Assembly: GCA_965228775.1 (NCBI GenBank)
Contig: OZ245840.1
Location: 3,782,001-3,846,000, forward strand
DNA from: JANQMY01 sp965228775
GTDB lineage: Bacteria > Pseudomonadota > Alphaproteobacteria > JANQMY01
Length of the DNA: 64,000 bases
Direction: 5' to 3'
Positions 16,607 to 25,617 of the stretch are shown here, piece after piece. The notes below the pieces were generated by a model. That model did not search any database. It saw only the letters and a program-made list of their open reading frames with translations, and was not told the DNA's origin. Numbering within the stretch: the first letter of the stretch is position 1; each line of letters begins with the position of its first letter. Made by a program: the position numbers and the translations under genes.

Positions 16607-17641
16607 TCAGTCAACACTGCGAATAATGTCCATCACCTCTTCTAACTGTTCGAATTTGGATTTATTGCCGGGCGACATCAGGTGCAAAGTCAGCGCATTG
16701 ATGCCCGCATCCCGATAAGCCTCGAAACGCTGCTTGACCATGGCCGGTGTGCCGACCGCGCCGAAATGGGTGACCATGATGTCCGGCACGCGCTTGGCCG
16801 CTTCCTCCCGTTTGCCATCGATCCATAGTTTTTGGATCGCTTTAGCATCGTCTTCAAAGCCAGCGCGCTGAAGGGCGGCGTTATAGAAATTCGTCTGGGC
16901 CGATCCCATGGCGCCCATGCTGAAAGCCACGGCCGGTCGTCTTGCATCGATCATTTCCTCTACGTTTTCGCCAATGGAAATCTGGCATTGGCAGTGGAGA
17001 TCGATGTCCGCAAGGGTTCGCCCCGCGGCTTCCGCGCCGCGCCGGATATGATCGAGATGCGCATCAGCGTATTCGGGAGAGAAAGACGTGCCAAGCCAGC
17101 CGTCGGCGGCAGCGCCCGTATATTCGAGCGACTTAGGCGCCAGTGTGGCGAGGTAGATTGGAATTTCCGTTGGCGGATGATCCAGGCGCAGGGCCTTCCC
17201 TTCGCCGCCCACGCGCGGCAGGGTATGATACTTACCGTCATAGCGCAGCTTGTCCCCTCGAAATCCCATGCGGACGATGTCCACGGTTTCTTTGAGACGG
17301 GTGAGGGGCCCCGAATAGTCCGCCCCATGAAGGCCTTCCACCACTTGAGGGCCGCTGGCGCCAAGACCCAGCAGAAAGCGACCGTTAGAGATTTGATGCA
17401 GCGACAAGGCTGTCATTGCCGTCATTGACGGAGCGCGGGCACTGATCTGCATGATGCCCGTGCCCAGCTTTATCTTCGACGTTTGGGGCGCCAAAAATGC
17501 CAGAGATGTGACGGCGTCTTGCCCCCACGCTTCGGCGGACCAAACGTGGTCCACCCCCAGTTCTTCTGCCTTTTGGACGAAATCAACCGTGCCTTTGATG
17601 TCGTCCCGAGCGTATCCCCCAACCGTGATTGATGATTTCAT
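16607..17641 (-). CDS. LLM class (luciferase-like) flavin-dependent oxidoreductase
   Basis: 344 residues from the ATG at 17641, preceded by GTGAAGG at 8 bases; a GTG start five codons upstream is possible. The TIM-barrel signatures are present: N-terminal ITVGGYARDDIKGTVDFVQKAEELGVDHVWSAEAWG, KLGTGIMQISARAPSMTAMTAL and NGRFLLGLGASGPQVVEGLHG. These resemble F420- or FMN-dependent oxidoreductases of the TIGR03559/MSMEG-like groups. The reaction and substrate cannot be read. It lies 17 bp from, and convergent with, malonyl-CoA decarboxylase. Confidence 0.86.
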   Translation of the reverse strand: MKSSITVGGYARDDIKGTVDFVQKAEELGVDHVWSAEAWGQDAVTSLAFLAPQTSKIKLGTGIMQISARAPSMTAMTALSLHQISNGRFLLGLGASGPQVVEGLHGADYSGPLTRLKETVDIVRMGFRGDKLRYDGKYHTLPRVGGEGKALRLDHPPTEIPIYLATLAPKSLEYTGAAADGWLGTSFSPEYADAHLDHIRRGAEAAGRTLADIDLHCQCQISIGENVEEMIDARRPAVAFSMGAMGSAQTNFYNAALQRAGFEDDAKAIQKLWIDGKREEAAKRVPDIMVTHFGAVGTPAMVKQRFEAYRDAGINALTLHLMSPGNKSKFEQLEEVMDIIRSVD

Positions 17642-17745
17642 TTGTTCGGCCTTCACTGAACCAAATAGAAGAATTCATTGGTTGCCCATTCGGGCTGTCA
17701 AAGCAGAACATCAAAACGAAACGATCTCAAGTGCCATGAAGAGCT

Positions 17746-18285
17746 CTAATTGCCGGCACTGGCCTCAAACACGCGTTTGGGAATTTCGTAAGACCCGACC
17801 ATGGTCAGAGAACTTGCCACTTGGTTGCCTTCCCAAACGTCTTCAGCGTTGACCACATATTCCGCTTTGCCGATCAAGCCGTCATATTTTCCTGTTCCGG
17901 ACACGAACGTGACATGTCCAAGAACGGTGCTGCGGTAAAACCGTTGGAGAATGCTGTCTCCGTCGGTGTCCGTTATGGTGCAGAAACCCGTTTGATGCTC
18001 CGGCTCATCTGTGAAATAGCCAATCGAAAAGCACCGGGCATTGGCATTATGCAAAAAGCCCTGGCCGTCACGATTTTTTATTTCCAGCGTATACTGATAA
18101 ATCGCGCCCGCCTTATCATTACCAAGATCAAGGCCATCGTAGCCACCCAACATTTCCATCTCTAATGCAAAGAGGCCGTGAGACTTCAAAGGTTCGGCGG
18201 ATACCGGTGCTGTCATCATAACAGCGCCGAAAACGACTGCTGCCGCAAGGTATAATCTTTTTACTGAGTAATCGAACGTTGCCAT
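17746..18285 (-). CDS. secreted protein of unknown function, beta-barrel-like
   Basis: 179 residues. A signal peptide is clear (LYLAAAVVFGAVMMTAPVSAEP, cut after SAEP/VSA). The mature part is beta-rich, with GAIYQYTLEIKNRDGQGF, DTDGDSILQRFYRS and FVSGTGKYDGLIGKAEYVV. The last pattern (GTGKYxGLxG) recalls allene-oxide-cyclase-like or lipocalin-type barrels. Two Cys residues (ARCFSIGY and TGFCTITD) may form a disulfide in the periplasm. GGGGAG lies 8 bases before the ATG. I cannot assign a function. Confidence 0.72.
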   Translation of the reverse strand: MATFDYSVKRLYLAAAVVFGAVMMTAPVSAEPLKSHGLFALEMEMLGGYDGLDLGNDKAGAIYQYTLEIKNRDGQGFLHNANARCFSIGYFTDEPEHQTGFCTITDTDGDSILQRFYRSTVLGHVTFVSGTGKYDGLIGKAEYVVNAEDVWEGNQVASSLTMVGSYEIPKRVFEASAGN

Positions 18286-18375
18286 CTCAAACTCCCCAAT
18301 TGTTATAATTTCCGGCGGTTAGACCGGCTTATCTGGGGCAAGGCGGGTTACATAATCCGCAATTCGACTGTCACT

Positions 18376-18398
18376 AAAAACGCACGGAGTCTCTCCGT
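18376..18398 (-). terminator. Probable terminator after the acyl-CoA carboxyltransferase gene
   Basis: Minus-strand ACGGAG - AGA - CTCCGT (6-bp stem) followed after three bases by TTTTT. It lies between the carboxyltransferase stop and the secreted-protein start, in the right direction for the former. The stem is short, so strength is uncertain. Confidence 0.5.
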
Positions 18399-18490
18399 TG
18401 GGTCGTGTTTTACTCAAAACCCGCTCTGTCCGTACTACTCAATAATGATACCTCTATTTTCGAAGTGGCGTCCAGTAAATCAGGCGGGGC

Positions 18491-20044
18491 CTAAGGCCGT
18501 ATCGTGGGCGTATAAGGCGATTTCAGTGTTTCCATACGGGGTTGAACCCAGTCGATCCAGTCGCACAACATCGAGCGTGTTTCGCGCGGATCAATTAGTT
18601 CGTGAACCGAAAAACTTTCGGCGCGGGGGAACGGTGACAACCGTGCCGCAAGCTGTGCTTCCAGCGCATCGCGCTTCGCTTCAGGATTGTCTGACGCAGC
18701 GATATCGCGGCCAAAGGTAACGGCAACGCCCCCTTCAAGGGGCAGGGCGCCCGTTTCGGCCGATGGCCAAGACATCACATGTCCATAGGGGCCGAAATGG
18801 GCCGCGGCGGCGACACCATAGGCTTTGCGGACAATAACACTCGACCAGGGCACGACCGATTGAACAGCTGCGGCGACGGCGGCCGTGCCGTACCGGATTG
18901 TGCCCGCAAGTTCCGATTCCGAGCCGATCATGAAGCCAGGCTCATCCACCAGACTAACGATTGGCAGGTGAAACGCATTGCACATGTCGATAAAACGCCG
19001 AACTTTCTGTGCGCCGGCGGCTGTCATGGAACCGGCGTAATACCGGCAATCATTGGCGAGGATGCCTACGGAATATCCGTTAAGGCGGGCAAGTCCGACA
19101 ATCTGTCCTGGGCCATAGGCCCGGCCAGTTTCGAAAAACGACTCCTTATCTACGATGTGTTTGATCACCTTGCGCATGGCGAAAGGCTTGCGCCTATCTT
19201 TCGGGACGATATCGAGCAATGCCTCCTCGGCCCGGTCTGGGCTGTCACCGGTTTCGACTCTTGGCGGCAATTCCCATACGTTCTGCGGCATATAGCTTAG
19301 GAATTGACGGATTTGCGCGAAGGCCTCTTCTTCTGTTGCAGCGGCATTGTCGACGACGCCGTTTTTGAGGTGGACACCCACACCTCCTAATTCTTCTTTG
19401 GTCAGATCTTCCCCCAGAGCCCGTTTGACCAATTGCGGGCCGCCGATGAGAACTTGAGAAATGCCTTCCACCATCACGGAAAAATGAGAAGCGACCAGGC
19501 GCGCGGCCGGAAAGCCCGCCACCGGCCCGAGAGCGGCTGACGCAACAGGCACTTGGCCCAATATGTTTGCAATGGACAGAAAACGCGGCGTATTGAAAAC
19601 AGCATCCCCTTGCGGGCGCGGGTGCTTGGAACTGCCGGCGACACTACCGCCGCCGCCTTCGAGCATCCGGACGAGCGGCACCTTGTAGTGCAGCGCCATG
19701 TCCTCAGCATACACACTTTTTCGCAAGCCGGCCGCGTTGGGGGATCCGCCTTTAAGCGTAAAGTCCTCGCCACCCACAACCACGTTGCGGCCGTTGATTT
19801 TGGCCATGCCCATCACGTAGTTCGCAGGCGTAAATCCTGTCTGATTTCCTGCATCGTCGAACTCGGGCGCCCCAGCGCCCATGCCCTGCTCCTTAAACGA
19901 GCTTGGGTCGGTAACTTTGGCGATGCGCTCCCGGATGGTCAGCCGGCCTTTTTCATGCTGTTTGGCCACGCCCTCAGGGCCGCCTTGCTGCTTTGCCTCG
20001 GCGCGGCGCTTGTAGATCTCGTCGACTTGATCTTTCCAACTCAT
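18491..20044 (-). CDS. acyl-CoA carboxylase, carboxyltransferase subunit (PccB/AccD-like)
   Basis: 517 residues from the ATG at 20044, which has AAGGAATCC upstream. It has the tandem crotonase-like domains of biotin-dependent carboxyltransferases: an N-domain with RLTIRERIAKVTDPSSFKE, VVVGGEDFTLKGGSPN and RMLEGGGGSVAGSSKH, and a C-domain with GRAYGPGQIVGLARLNGYSVGILAND, VSLVDEPGFMIGSESEL and YGVAAAAHFGP. It moves carboxyl from carboxybiotin to an acyl-CoA (propionyl, methylcrotonyl or similar). The usual biotin-carboxylase partner is not adjacent. The product may therefore join an alpha subunit encoded elsewhere, or act as a decarboxylase subunit. Confidence 0.9.
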   Translation of the reverse strand: MSWKDQVDEIYKRRAEAKQQGGPEGVAKQHEKGRLTIRERIAKVTDPSSFKEQGMGAGAPEFDDAGNQTGFTPANYVMGMAKINGRNVVVGGEDFTLKGGSPNAAGLRKSVYAEDMALHYKVPLVRMLEGGGGSVAGSSKHPRPQGDAVFNTPRFLSIANILGQVPVASAALGPVAGFPAARLVASHFSVMVEGISQVLIGGPQLVKRALGEDLTKEELGGVGVHLKNGVVDNAAATEEEAFAQIRQFLSYMPQNVWELPPRVETGDSPDRAEEALLDIVPKDRRKPFAMRKVIKHIVDKESFFETGRAYGPGQIVGLARLNGYSVGILANDCRYYAGSMTAAGAQKVRRFIDMCNAFHLPIVSLVDEPGFMIGSESELAGTIRYGTAAVAAAVQSVVPWSSVIVRKAYGVAAAAHFGPYGHVMSWPSAETGALPLEGGVAVTFGRDIAASDNPEAKRDALEAQLAARLSPFPRAESFSVHELIDPRETRSMLCDWIDWVQPRMETLKSPYTPTIRP

Positions 20045-20172
20045 CCGGATTCCTTGCTTCATTTGATTTGGTATCGTAAGGAGGTTCCATCTTAAGACCT
20101 CCTTGTCGGGGCGTCACGTCAAGCGAAAAGACGCATTAAATCAAGCAATAAATAAATCGGGAGGAGGGGCGC

Positions 20173-21153
20173 ATGGCGGAAACGAAAGAGCTGGTTACGA
20201 TTGAGGCGGCCGAATTGCCGCCAGGGGCTCGGACCGAGATACTGCCCGTCGACGGTGCAAAATTGAGGACGGCCTATTGGCTGCCGACGGCCATGCAGCC
20301 CAAAGGCACGGTGGTGCTTTTTAGCGGACGCACCGAGTTCATCGAGAAATACGGTGAAGTTATCGGAGAACTGATCGATCGTGGATTTGCTGTCGCGACG
20401 TTGGATTGGCGTGGCCAGGGCCTTTCGAGCCGGGCGCAGGAAAATTACCTGAAAGGTCATGTGGGTGACTTTGAAGAATTCGACAAAGACACCGAGGCTT
20501 TCGTCAAACAGATCGTGCTGCCCAACTGCCCAGCACCATATTTTCTTCTTGCTCATTCCATGGGGGGCAACATCGCCTTAAGGTATCTTTCGCAGCCCGA
20601 TTGCATTGTGGAACGCGCCATTCTCGTGGCGCCCATGACGGGGGTGCATACAAAGCCCATTCCACATTGGGCTGCGCGGGCGATCGCGTCGCTTGGCACA
20701 ACGCTTGGCATGGGCGCCCGTTTTGTTCCAGGTGGTGGCGATATCGATCCGGGGGATGAAACCTTCGATCAGAACGCTGTGACATCCGATCACCGCCGAT
20801 TTGAGCGCTACAAATCTTATATTGGACACGAACCCAAATTGGCATTGGGGGCGCCAACACTCGGATGGCTTTCGGCTGCATTCCGTACAATGAAAGAAAT
20901 GTCATCGCCGGAGCGTTTGAGAAAGATTAGGTGTCCCGTTCTTATTCTGAGCGCTGGTGCCGATACGATTGCCGACAGTACAACGCACGAACCGGTCGCC
21001 AAGGGCATCCCTCAAGGGCGTTTCTTGTCGGTTGAGGGGGCGAAACACGAAATTTTGATGGAAACGGATTCCATTCGCGCGCAATTCTGGGAGGAATTTG
21101 ACCGCTTCGTTTCAGTGTCTACGGAGCAGGATCAGGCTTCGCCAGCGGCTTAA
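20173..21153 (+). CDS. alpha/beta hydrolase, lysophospholipase (PldB-like)
   Basis: 326 residues. PKGTVVLFSGRTEFIEKYGEVIGELIDRGFAV and LDWRGQGLSSR open the fold. The nucleophile elbow is LLAHSMGGNIAL (GxSxG as HSMGG, about residue 123); the acid is near LILSAGADTIAD and the His is in GAKHEILME. This is the Hydrolase_4/monoacylglycerol-lipase pattern seen in PldB. It probably cleaves lysophospholipids or monoacylglycerols. GGGAGGAGG lies before the ATG at 20173. The last 35 bp overlap the convergent HisN-like gene. Confidence 0.87.
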   Translation: MAETKELVTIEAAELPPGARTEILPVDGAKLRTAYWLPTAMQPKGTVVLFSGRTEFIEKYGEVIGELIDRGFAVATLDWRGQGLSSRAQENYLKGHVGDFEEFDKDTEAFVKQIVLPNCPAPYFLLAHSMGGNIALRYLSQPDCIVERAILVAPMTGVHTKPIPHWAARAIASLGTTLGMGARFVPGGGDIDPGDETFDQNAVTSDHRRFERYKSYIGHEPKLALGAPTLGWLSAAFRTMKEMSSPERLRKIRCPVLILSAGADTIADSTTHEPVAKGIPQGRFLSVEGAKHEILMETDSIRAQFWEEFDRFVSVSTEQDQASPAA

Positions 21154-21931
21154 GCATTTCCAACACCTGAGTGTGGAGGGCCGGTGTTGCCGCGGCAATG
21201 ATATCGCCGCCTTGGTCTGCGGGGTCGCCATGCCAGTTGGTTACGACGCCGCCTGCACCCGTTACGATCGGGATTAAGGCCTGAATGTCATAGGGTTTGA
21301 GCCCTACTTCCACCACCAGATCGATGCCCGCGGCAGCAATGAGGCTGTAGGCATAACAATCACAGCCAAGCCGTGTCAGCCGGGAGTGATCGTTGAGCAG
21401 ATCATAGGCTTGTTTTTCCGCAGGGCTTCTGAACAGGTCCGGTAAGGTGGTGCTGAAAATGGCGTCTTCCAAACGCTCGCACGGGCGCGACCTTAGTTGA
21501 ACGCGTTCCGTCCCGCGCGAAAAGAAGGTGGTGTTGTCATGGCCGACAAAGCGTTCGCCAATATAGGGCTGGTCCATCACGCCAACGATGGGAGCTGTAC
21601 CATCGTGTAGCGCGATAAGTGTCCCCCATAGGGGGATGCCGGAAATGAAGGCGCGGGTTCCATCGATCGGATCAAGGACCCAGAGATAATCTGAACTGCC
21701 TTCCTCAAGACCATGCTCTTCGCCAAATATGCCGTGATCCGGGTAGGTTTCTTTTATCAGTTTGCGGATAACTTCTTCGGCGTTCTTGTCTGCCTCGGTA
21801 ACGGGATCGAAATCACCACCGCTTGCTTTGTTGTCTATGTGCAGGTCGGCGCGGAATTTAGGTACGGTGATCGTGCGGGCCGCGTCGGCCAGCGTTTCCG
21901 CAAATGCAGCAAAAGTCGCGTTTGAGGTCAT
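21119..21931 (-). CDS. hisN: inositol-monophosphatase family phosphatase, HisN-like (histidinol-phosphatase)
   Basis: 270 residues from the ATG at 21931; an in-frame TTG at 21958 is less likely. Metal-binding motifs of the family are all visible: GGDFDPVTEADKNAEE, FGEEHG, WVLDPIDGTRAFISGIPLWGTLIAL (DPIDGT) and a late ALIPIVTGAGGVVTNWHGDPAD. The signature RAFISG is that of HisN, the histidinol-phosphate phosphatase of histidine synthesis in alphaproteobacteria and actinobacteria. An inositol- or PAP-phosphatase role cannot be excluded. No other his genes are in the window. Confidence 0.86.
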   Translation of the reverse strand: MTSNATFAAFAETLADAARTITVPKFRADLHIDNKASGGDFDPVTEADKNAEEVIRKLIKETYPDHGIFGEEHGLEEGSSDYLWVLDPIDGTRAFISGIPLWGTLIALHDGTAPIVGVMDQPYIGERFVGHDNTTFFSRGTERVQLRSRPCERLEDAIFSTTLPDLFRSPAEKQAYDLLNDHSRLTRLGCDCYAYSLIAAAGIDLVVEVGLKPYDIQALIPIVTGAGGVVTNWHGDPADQGGDIIAAATPALHTQVLEMLKPLAKPDPAP

Positions 21932-22018
21932 GGGTGAAGGTCCCTGGAAAGCAAACAAGAGGGGGCAGCAACCGGTAATGGCGCCGCTGCGTGACCCTGC
22001 CTTATTCGCCAGAAGACC

Positions 22019-22417
22019 TCAAGGCTCGTCGTTGTCGTTTTCGAATGTGAGCGTTTTCATCAATTCCAGAAGACAGCGGCGGGCTTCATCGTCGATGCCG
22101 TAATAGGCTCTCACAAGCTCGATGGTTTCCCGCTGGTCCATAATGCTGGGAGACGGTGTATCCGTGCCTGCATTTCCGCTTGCCGGGGGACCGTCGCCAT
22201 ACCCGTCGAAAAAGTAGGCCACGGAAACGTCCAATGCTTGGCTGAGATCCCACAGGCGGCTTGCACTCACCCGATTTACGCCGCTCTCATATTTTTGAAT
22301 CTGCTGAAATCGAACGCCTACGAGAGAAGCTAACTGCTGCTGTGTAAGACCCATCATCCATCGGCGGTTTCTCAGTTTTTGTCCGACAAAAGAGTCCACA
22401 GGATGAACCATAGACAT
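22019..22417 (-). CDS. XRE family helix-turn-helix regulator
   Basis: 132 residues if begun at MSMVHPVDSFVG (22417). The helix-turn-helix is KLRNRRWMMGLTQQQLASLVGVRFQQIQKYESGVNRVSASRLWDLSQALDVS (about residues 14-65), a sequence typical of the alphaproteobacterial PraR/PhrR-like regulators. A C-terminal region with RETIELVRAYYGIDDEARRCLLELMKTL probably mediates dimerisation. It represses or activates unknown genes. It lies downstream of typA on the same strand, with about 190 bp between them, so has room for its own promoter. Confidence 0.85.
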   Translation of the reverse strand: MSMVHPVDSFVGQKLRNRRWMMGLTQQQLASLVGVRFQQIQKYESGVNRVSASRLWDLSQALDVSVAYFFDGYGDGPPASGNAGTDTPSPSIMDQRETIELVRAYYGIDDEARRCLLELMKTLTFENDNDEP

Positions 22418-22608
22418 TTTTCTCCACGGGTTGGGGGGCTTGGTCGCCGCCCCGGGCTCCCGCGGAACTTTGCGTCGGAATTCATCCATTGGGCAGCGCT
22501 AACCGATTCTGACATACCTACACCATTCGGAACCGGACGAGCAACTATAAATAGAGCAAAGTGTGGAAACGCCTTTAAGTTATACCTGGCTTTGGAAGGA
22601 CTGTTTGA

Positions 22609-24453
22609 TCAGCCGGCGGCTTCTTCTTTTTGCGCACGTTTGCGCATATGAGGCAGAAGTTCGCGTTTCCGTAGGCGGATATGGTTCGGTGTGACTTCCA
22701 CAAGTTCGTCATCCGCAACATAGGCGATTGCTTCTTCCAGTGGCAAAAGGCGCGGCGGTGTGACGCGGACGGCGTCATCCTTCCCTGCTGCGCGAATGTT
22801 GGTGAGTTGTTTCGCCTTAAGCGGATTTACGTCCAAATCATTGGACCGTGCATTCTCTCCAATGATCATACCTTGATAAACTTCCGTACCGGGAGCGATG
22901 AAAAGTGTTCCGCGTTCCTCCAAATTCCACAACGCGTAGGGTACGGCTTTGCCTTGCTCGCGTGAGATGAGCACGCCGTTGGACCTTCCAGTTATCGGCC
23001 CTCTGTAAGCGTCATAGGAATGAAAGAGCCGGTTCATGACGCCGGTGCCGCGGGTGTCTGTCAAGAATTCGCCGTGATATCCCACAAGGCCCCGTGACGG
23101 CACATGAAGGGTGAGGCGTGATTTCCCGCCTCCCGTTGGCCGCATATCCTCAAGGCTGCCTTTTCGCGCCGTCAGCTTCTCAATGATGACGCCCGTATAT
23201 CCTTCATCCACATCAATGACGACTTCTTCAATGGGCTCGAGGCGTTTGCCTGTTTCCGGGTCTTTCTGATAGATGACCCTTGGGCGGCTGATGGAGAGTT
23301 CGAAGTCTTCCCGCCGCATGGTCTCCACGAGGATGCCGATCTGCAACTCACCGCGGCCGGCCACTTCGAAGGCGTCTTTTTCTTCTGTCCGCTTAACCTG
23401 AATGGCAACATTGCCTTCCGCCTCGCGCATGAGGCGTTCTTCAATCACGCGAGATTGAACCTTGCTGCCATCCCGTCCGGCAAGGGGGGAATCGTTGATC
23501 GAGAACGTTACCGCAAGGGTCGGCGGGTCGATCGGATTGGCAGCAATCGGATCGTTACAAGAAGGATCGCAAAGTGTGTGGGCAACTGTCGCCTCGGAAA
23601 GTCCGGCAATAGCCACGATGTCGCCAGAAACACCTTCGTCGATGGGCTGGCGGTTGAGGCCACGAAAGGCCAAGACCCGTGTAACGCGACCGGTTTCAAT
23701 TTGTTCGCCATCGATGGACAACGCCTTGATGGACTGATTGGGCCTTATGGTCCCTTGGTCAATCCGCCCCGTCAGCACACGTCCCAAATAAGGATCGCGC
23801 TCAACTGTCGTCGCCAGCATTCGGAATGGCGCTGCGTCCGCGCCGTCTGCCAGTTTAGGGGCCGGCACATTTTCCACAATGCAATCGAATAGAGCGCTCA
23901 AGTCTTCCTGTGGCTCTGAAAGTTCGCGTACCGCCCATCCATCCCGTCCGGATGCAAAAAGCAGAGGAAAATCGAGCTGCTCGTCGGTCGCATCAAGCGC
24001 CGCAAACAGATCGAAAACTTCTTCATGAACTTCATCTGGCCTTGCGTCTTGCCGGTCGATCTTGTTGATCACCACAATTGGCTTCAGGCCCAGGCGTAGT
24101 GCTTTGGAGGTAACGAATTTCGTTTGCGGCATGGGGCCTTCCGCCGAATCCACGAGCAGGATTACGCCGTCAACCATGGATAATATGCGCTCTACTTCGC
24201 CGCCAAAATCTGCGTGTCCTGGCGTATCCACAATATTGATACGTGTTCTAACATTATCGCGAGACCATTCGACGCTCGTGCATTTTGCAAGAATGGTAAT
24301 GCCACGTTCGCGCTCGAGATCGTTGGAATCCATAGCGCGTTCGGCCACCGTCTGATTATCGCGGAAGGTGCCGCTCTGCTTTAGAAGCTGGTCAACAAGG
24401 GTGGTTTTGCCATGATCAACATGCGCGATGATGGCAATATTCCGCAGATCCAT
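22609..24453 (-). CDS. typA: ribosome-binding GTPase TypA/BipA
   Basis: 614 residues, matching the family. G1 AHVDHGKTTLVDQLL (residues about 10-24), switch ERERGITI, G3 DTPGHADFGGEVERIL, G4 NKIDRQDARPDE and the G5 SGRDG region are all intact. They are followed by the EF-Tu-like domain 2, domain III (EGNVAIQVK, FEVAGRGELQIGILVETMRRE) and the TypA-specific C-terminal domain with VPSRGLVGYHGEFLTDTRGTGVMN and EDAIRVTPPR-like end. It acts on 70S ribosomes in stress and cold adaptation. It starts 30 bp after a terminator of the upstream glycosyltransferase gene. Confidence 0.96.
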   Translation of the reverse strand: MDLRNIAIIAHVDHGKTTLVDQLLKQSGTFRDNQTVAERAMDSNDLERERGITILAKCTSVEWSRDNVRTRINIVDTPGHADFGGEVERILSMVDGVILLVDSAEGPMPQTKFVTSKALRLGLKPIVVINKIDRQDARPDEVHEEVFDLFAALDATDEQLDFPLLFASGRDGWAVRELSEPQEDLSALFDCIVENVPAPKLADGADAAPFRMLATTVERDPYLGRVLTGRIDQGTIRPNQSIKALSIDGEQIETGRVTRVLAFRGLNRQPIDEGVSGDIVAIAGLSEATVAHTLCDPSCNDPIAANPIDPPTLAVTFSINDSPLAGRDGSKVQSRVIEERLMREAEGNVAIQVKRTEEKDAFEVAGRGELQIGILVETMRREDFELSISRPRVIYQKDPETGKRLEPIEEVVIDVDEGYTGVIIEKLTARKGSLEDMRPTGGGKSRLTLHVPSRGLVGYHGEFLTDTRGTGVMNRLFHSYDAYRGPITGRSNGVLISREQGKAVPYALWNLEERGTLFIAPGTEVYQGMIIGENARSNDLDVNPLKAKQLTNIRAAGKDDAVRVTPPRLLPLEEAIAYVADDELVEVTPNHIRLRKRELLPHMRKRAQKEEAAG

Positions 24454-24484
24454 GGGATGGAAAGCCTTACAAAGTAAATGTGAG

Positions 24485-24514
24485 AAAAAAAGCAGCTCCA
24501 GAGCTCTAAGCTGC
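24485..24514 (-). terminator. Rho-independent terminator of the agt-like gene
   Basis: Minus strand: GCAGCT ... AGCTGC stem (24514-24492) with an inner AGAGCTCT palindrome, followed at once by seven T (24491-24485). The stem includes the stop codon of the glycosyltransferase gene. Only 31 bases remain before the typA ATG. Confidence 0.8.
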
Positions 24515-25591
24515 GCGCGATCTGCTTATATTAAAAGCCAGATTGTCAACGAACTGCTCTGTACATGCACTCCACGAGAATCGCAATGCATATTCTCTGC
24601 ATTGGGCCGCGTCGATCTCGACTGCCCGCAAGCATGCTTTGTGCAAATCTTCGTCCAAAGCGCCGACGGGGTTGGTGCCGATGATGTTGTTCGGCCCTTG
24701 TACGGGGTAAGCCGCGACCGGGACGCCGCTTGCCAAGGCTTCCAGGATGACCAGGCCGAAAGTGTCGGTTTTGCTCGGAAACACAAAACAGTCGCTCGCC
24801 GCATAGTAGGCGCTCAATTCCGCGCCGCTTTTGGGGCCCGTGAAGTGGACGTTGGGATATGCCTCTTTGAGGCTCGCCAATTGCGGACCGTCGCCAACGA
24901 TCATCTTTGTGCCCGGTAGATCCAAGTCCAGAAACGCTTCCAGATTTTTCTCTACGGCGACCCGGCCCACATAAGACCAAACCGGGCGGGGCAGATCGAG
25001 CCAGTCCTTCGACTGCGGATGGAACAGATCTAAATCAACGCCCCGTTCCCAAAGCATTAGATTTTTAAATCCGTAGCCTTCAAGCTCTTTCATGAGCGTG
25101 TTCGTGGTCACCATCAAGCCGGATGTGGGGCCATGGAACCATTGCAAATATTTGTAAAACCAGTGGGGCGGCAGGCCAGTGCGCGCATGAATGTATTCGG
25201 GAAAACGCGTGTGGAACGAGGTGGTGAATGCCTGTTGGTTCTGCATGCAATAGCGCCGCGCGGCAAGACCGATGGGGCCTTCCGTTGCGATATGTATGGC
25301 GTCTGGGTTGAATTCCCGAATGATGTCAGGTGTATGCCACCAGGGATTCAAAGCCAGTTTGATTTCCGGATAGGACGGTAATGGCAGTGTACTGAACAGG
25401 CCGGGTTCAAGATACTTGACTTCATGGCCGAGCTTTTCAAGTTCTGTACCCAGAATATCAAGTGTGCGAACCACGCCATTGATCTGGGGCTTCCAGGCAT
25501 CGGTAGCGATTAAAATGCGACGCTTGCTTCCCTGGCCGTCGTCGGGCCGGGGTTCTCTTTGGCATGTGGGGGGAAGCGTCGTAATCGTCAT
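24506..25591 (-). CDS. GT4 glycosyltransferase, probable membrane-lipid (Agt-like) transferase
   Basis: 361 residues from the ATG at 25591, which lies 26 bp after the upstream stop; a longer frame would overlap that gene. Motifs: RRILIATDAWKPQINGVVRTLD (N-terminal acceptor domain), HIATEGPIGLAAR, WSYVGRVAVEKNLEAFLDLDLPG (donor domain), MIVGDGP and VFPSKTDTFGLVILEALASG (donor-site DTFGLVILE). This is the form of the Agt/MgtA-type enzymes that glycosylate diacylglycerol. The PlcP-like phosphoesterase gene lies directly upstream, as in the known plcP-agt pairs of alphaproteobacteria and marine bacteria. The inferred role is to make mono- and perhaps di-glycosyl-diacylglycerol when phosphate is scarce. 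A mannosyltransferase for other glycolipids is the alternative. Confidence 0.78.
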   Translation of the reverse strand: MTITTLPPTCQREPRPDDGQGSKRRILIATDAWKPQINGVVRTLDILGTELEKLGHEVKYLEPGLFSTLPLPSYPEIKLALNPWWHTPDIIREFNPDAIHIATEGPIGLAARRYCMQNQQAFTTSFHTRFPEYIHARTGLPPHWFYKYLQWFHGPTSGLMVTTNTLMKELEGYGFKNLMLWERGVDLDLFHPQSKDWLDLPRPVWSYVGRVAVEKNLEAFLDLDLPGTKMIVGDGPQLASLKEAYPNVHFTGPKSGAELSAYYAASDCFVFPSKTDTFGLVILEALASGVPVAAYPVQGPNNIIGTNPVGALDEDLHKACLRAVEIDAAQCREYALRFSWSACTEQFVDNLAFNISRSRAA

Positions 25592-25617
25592 AACTTCAAC
25601 GGTTGATCCAGCGCGCG

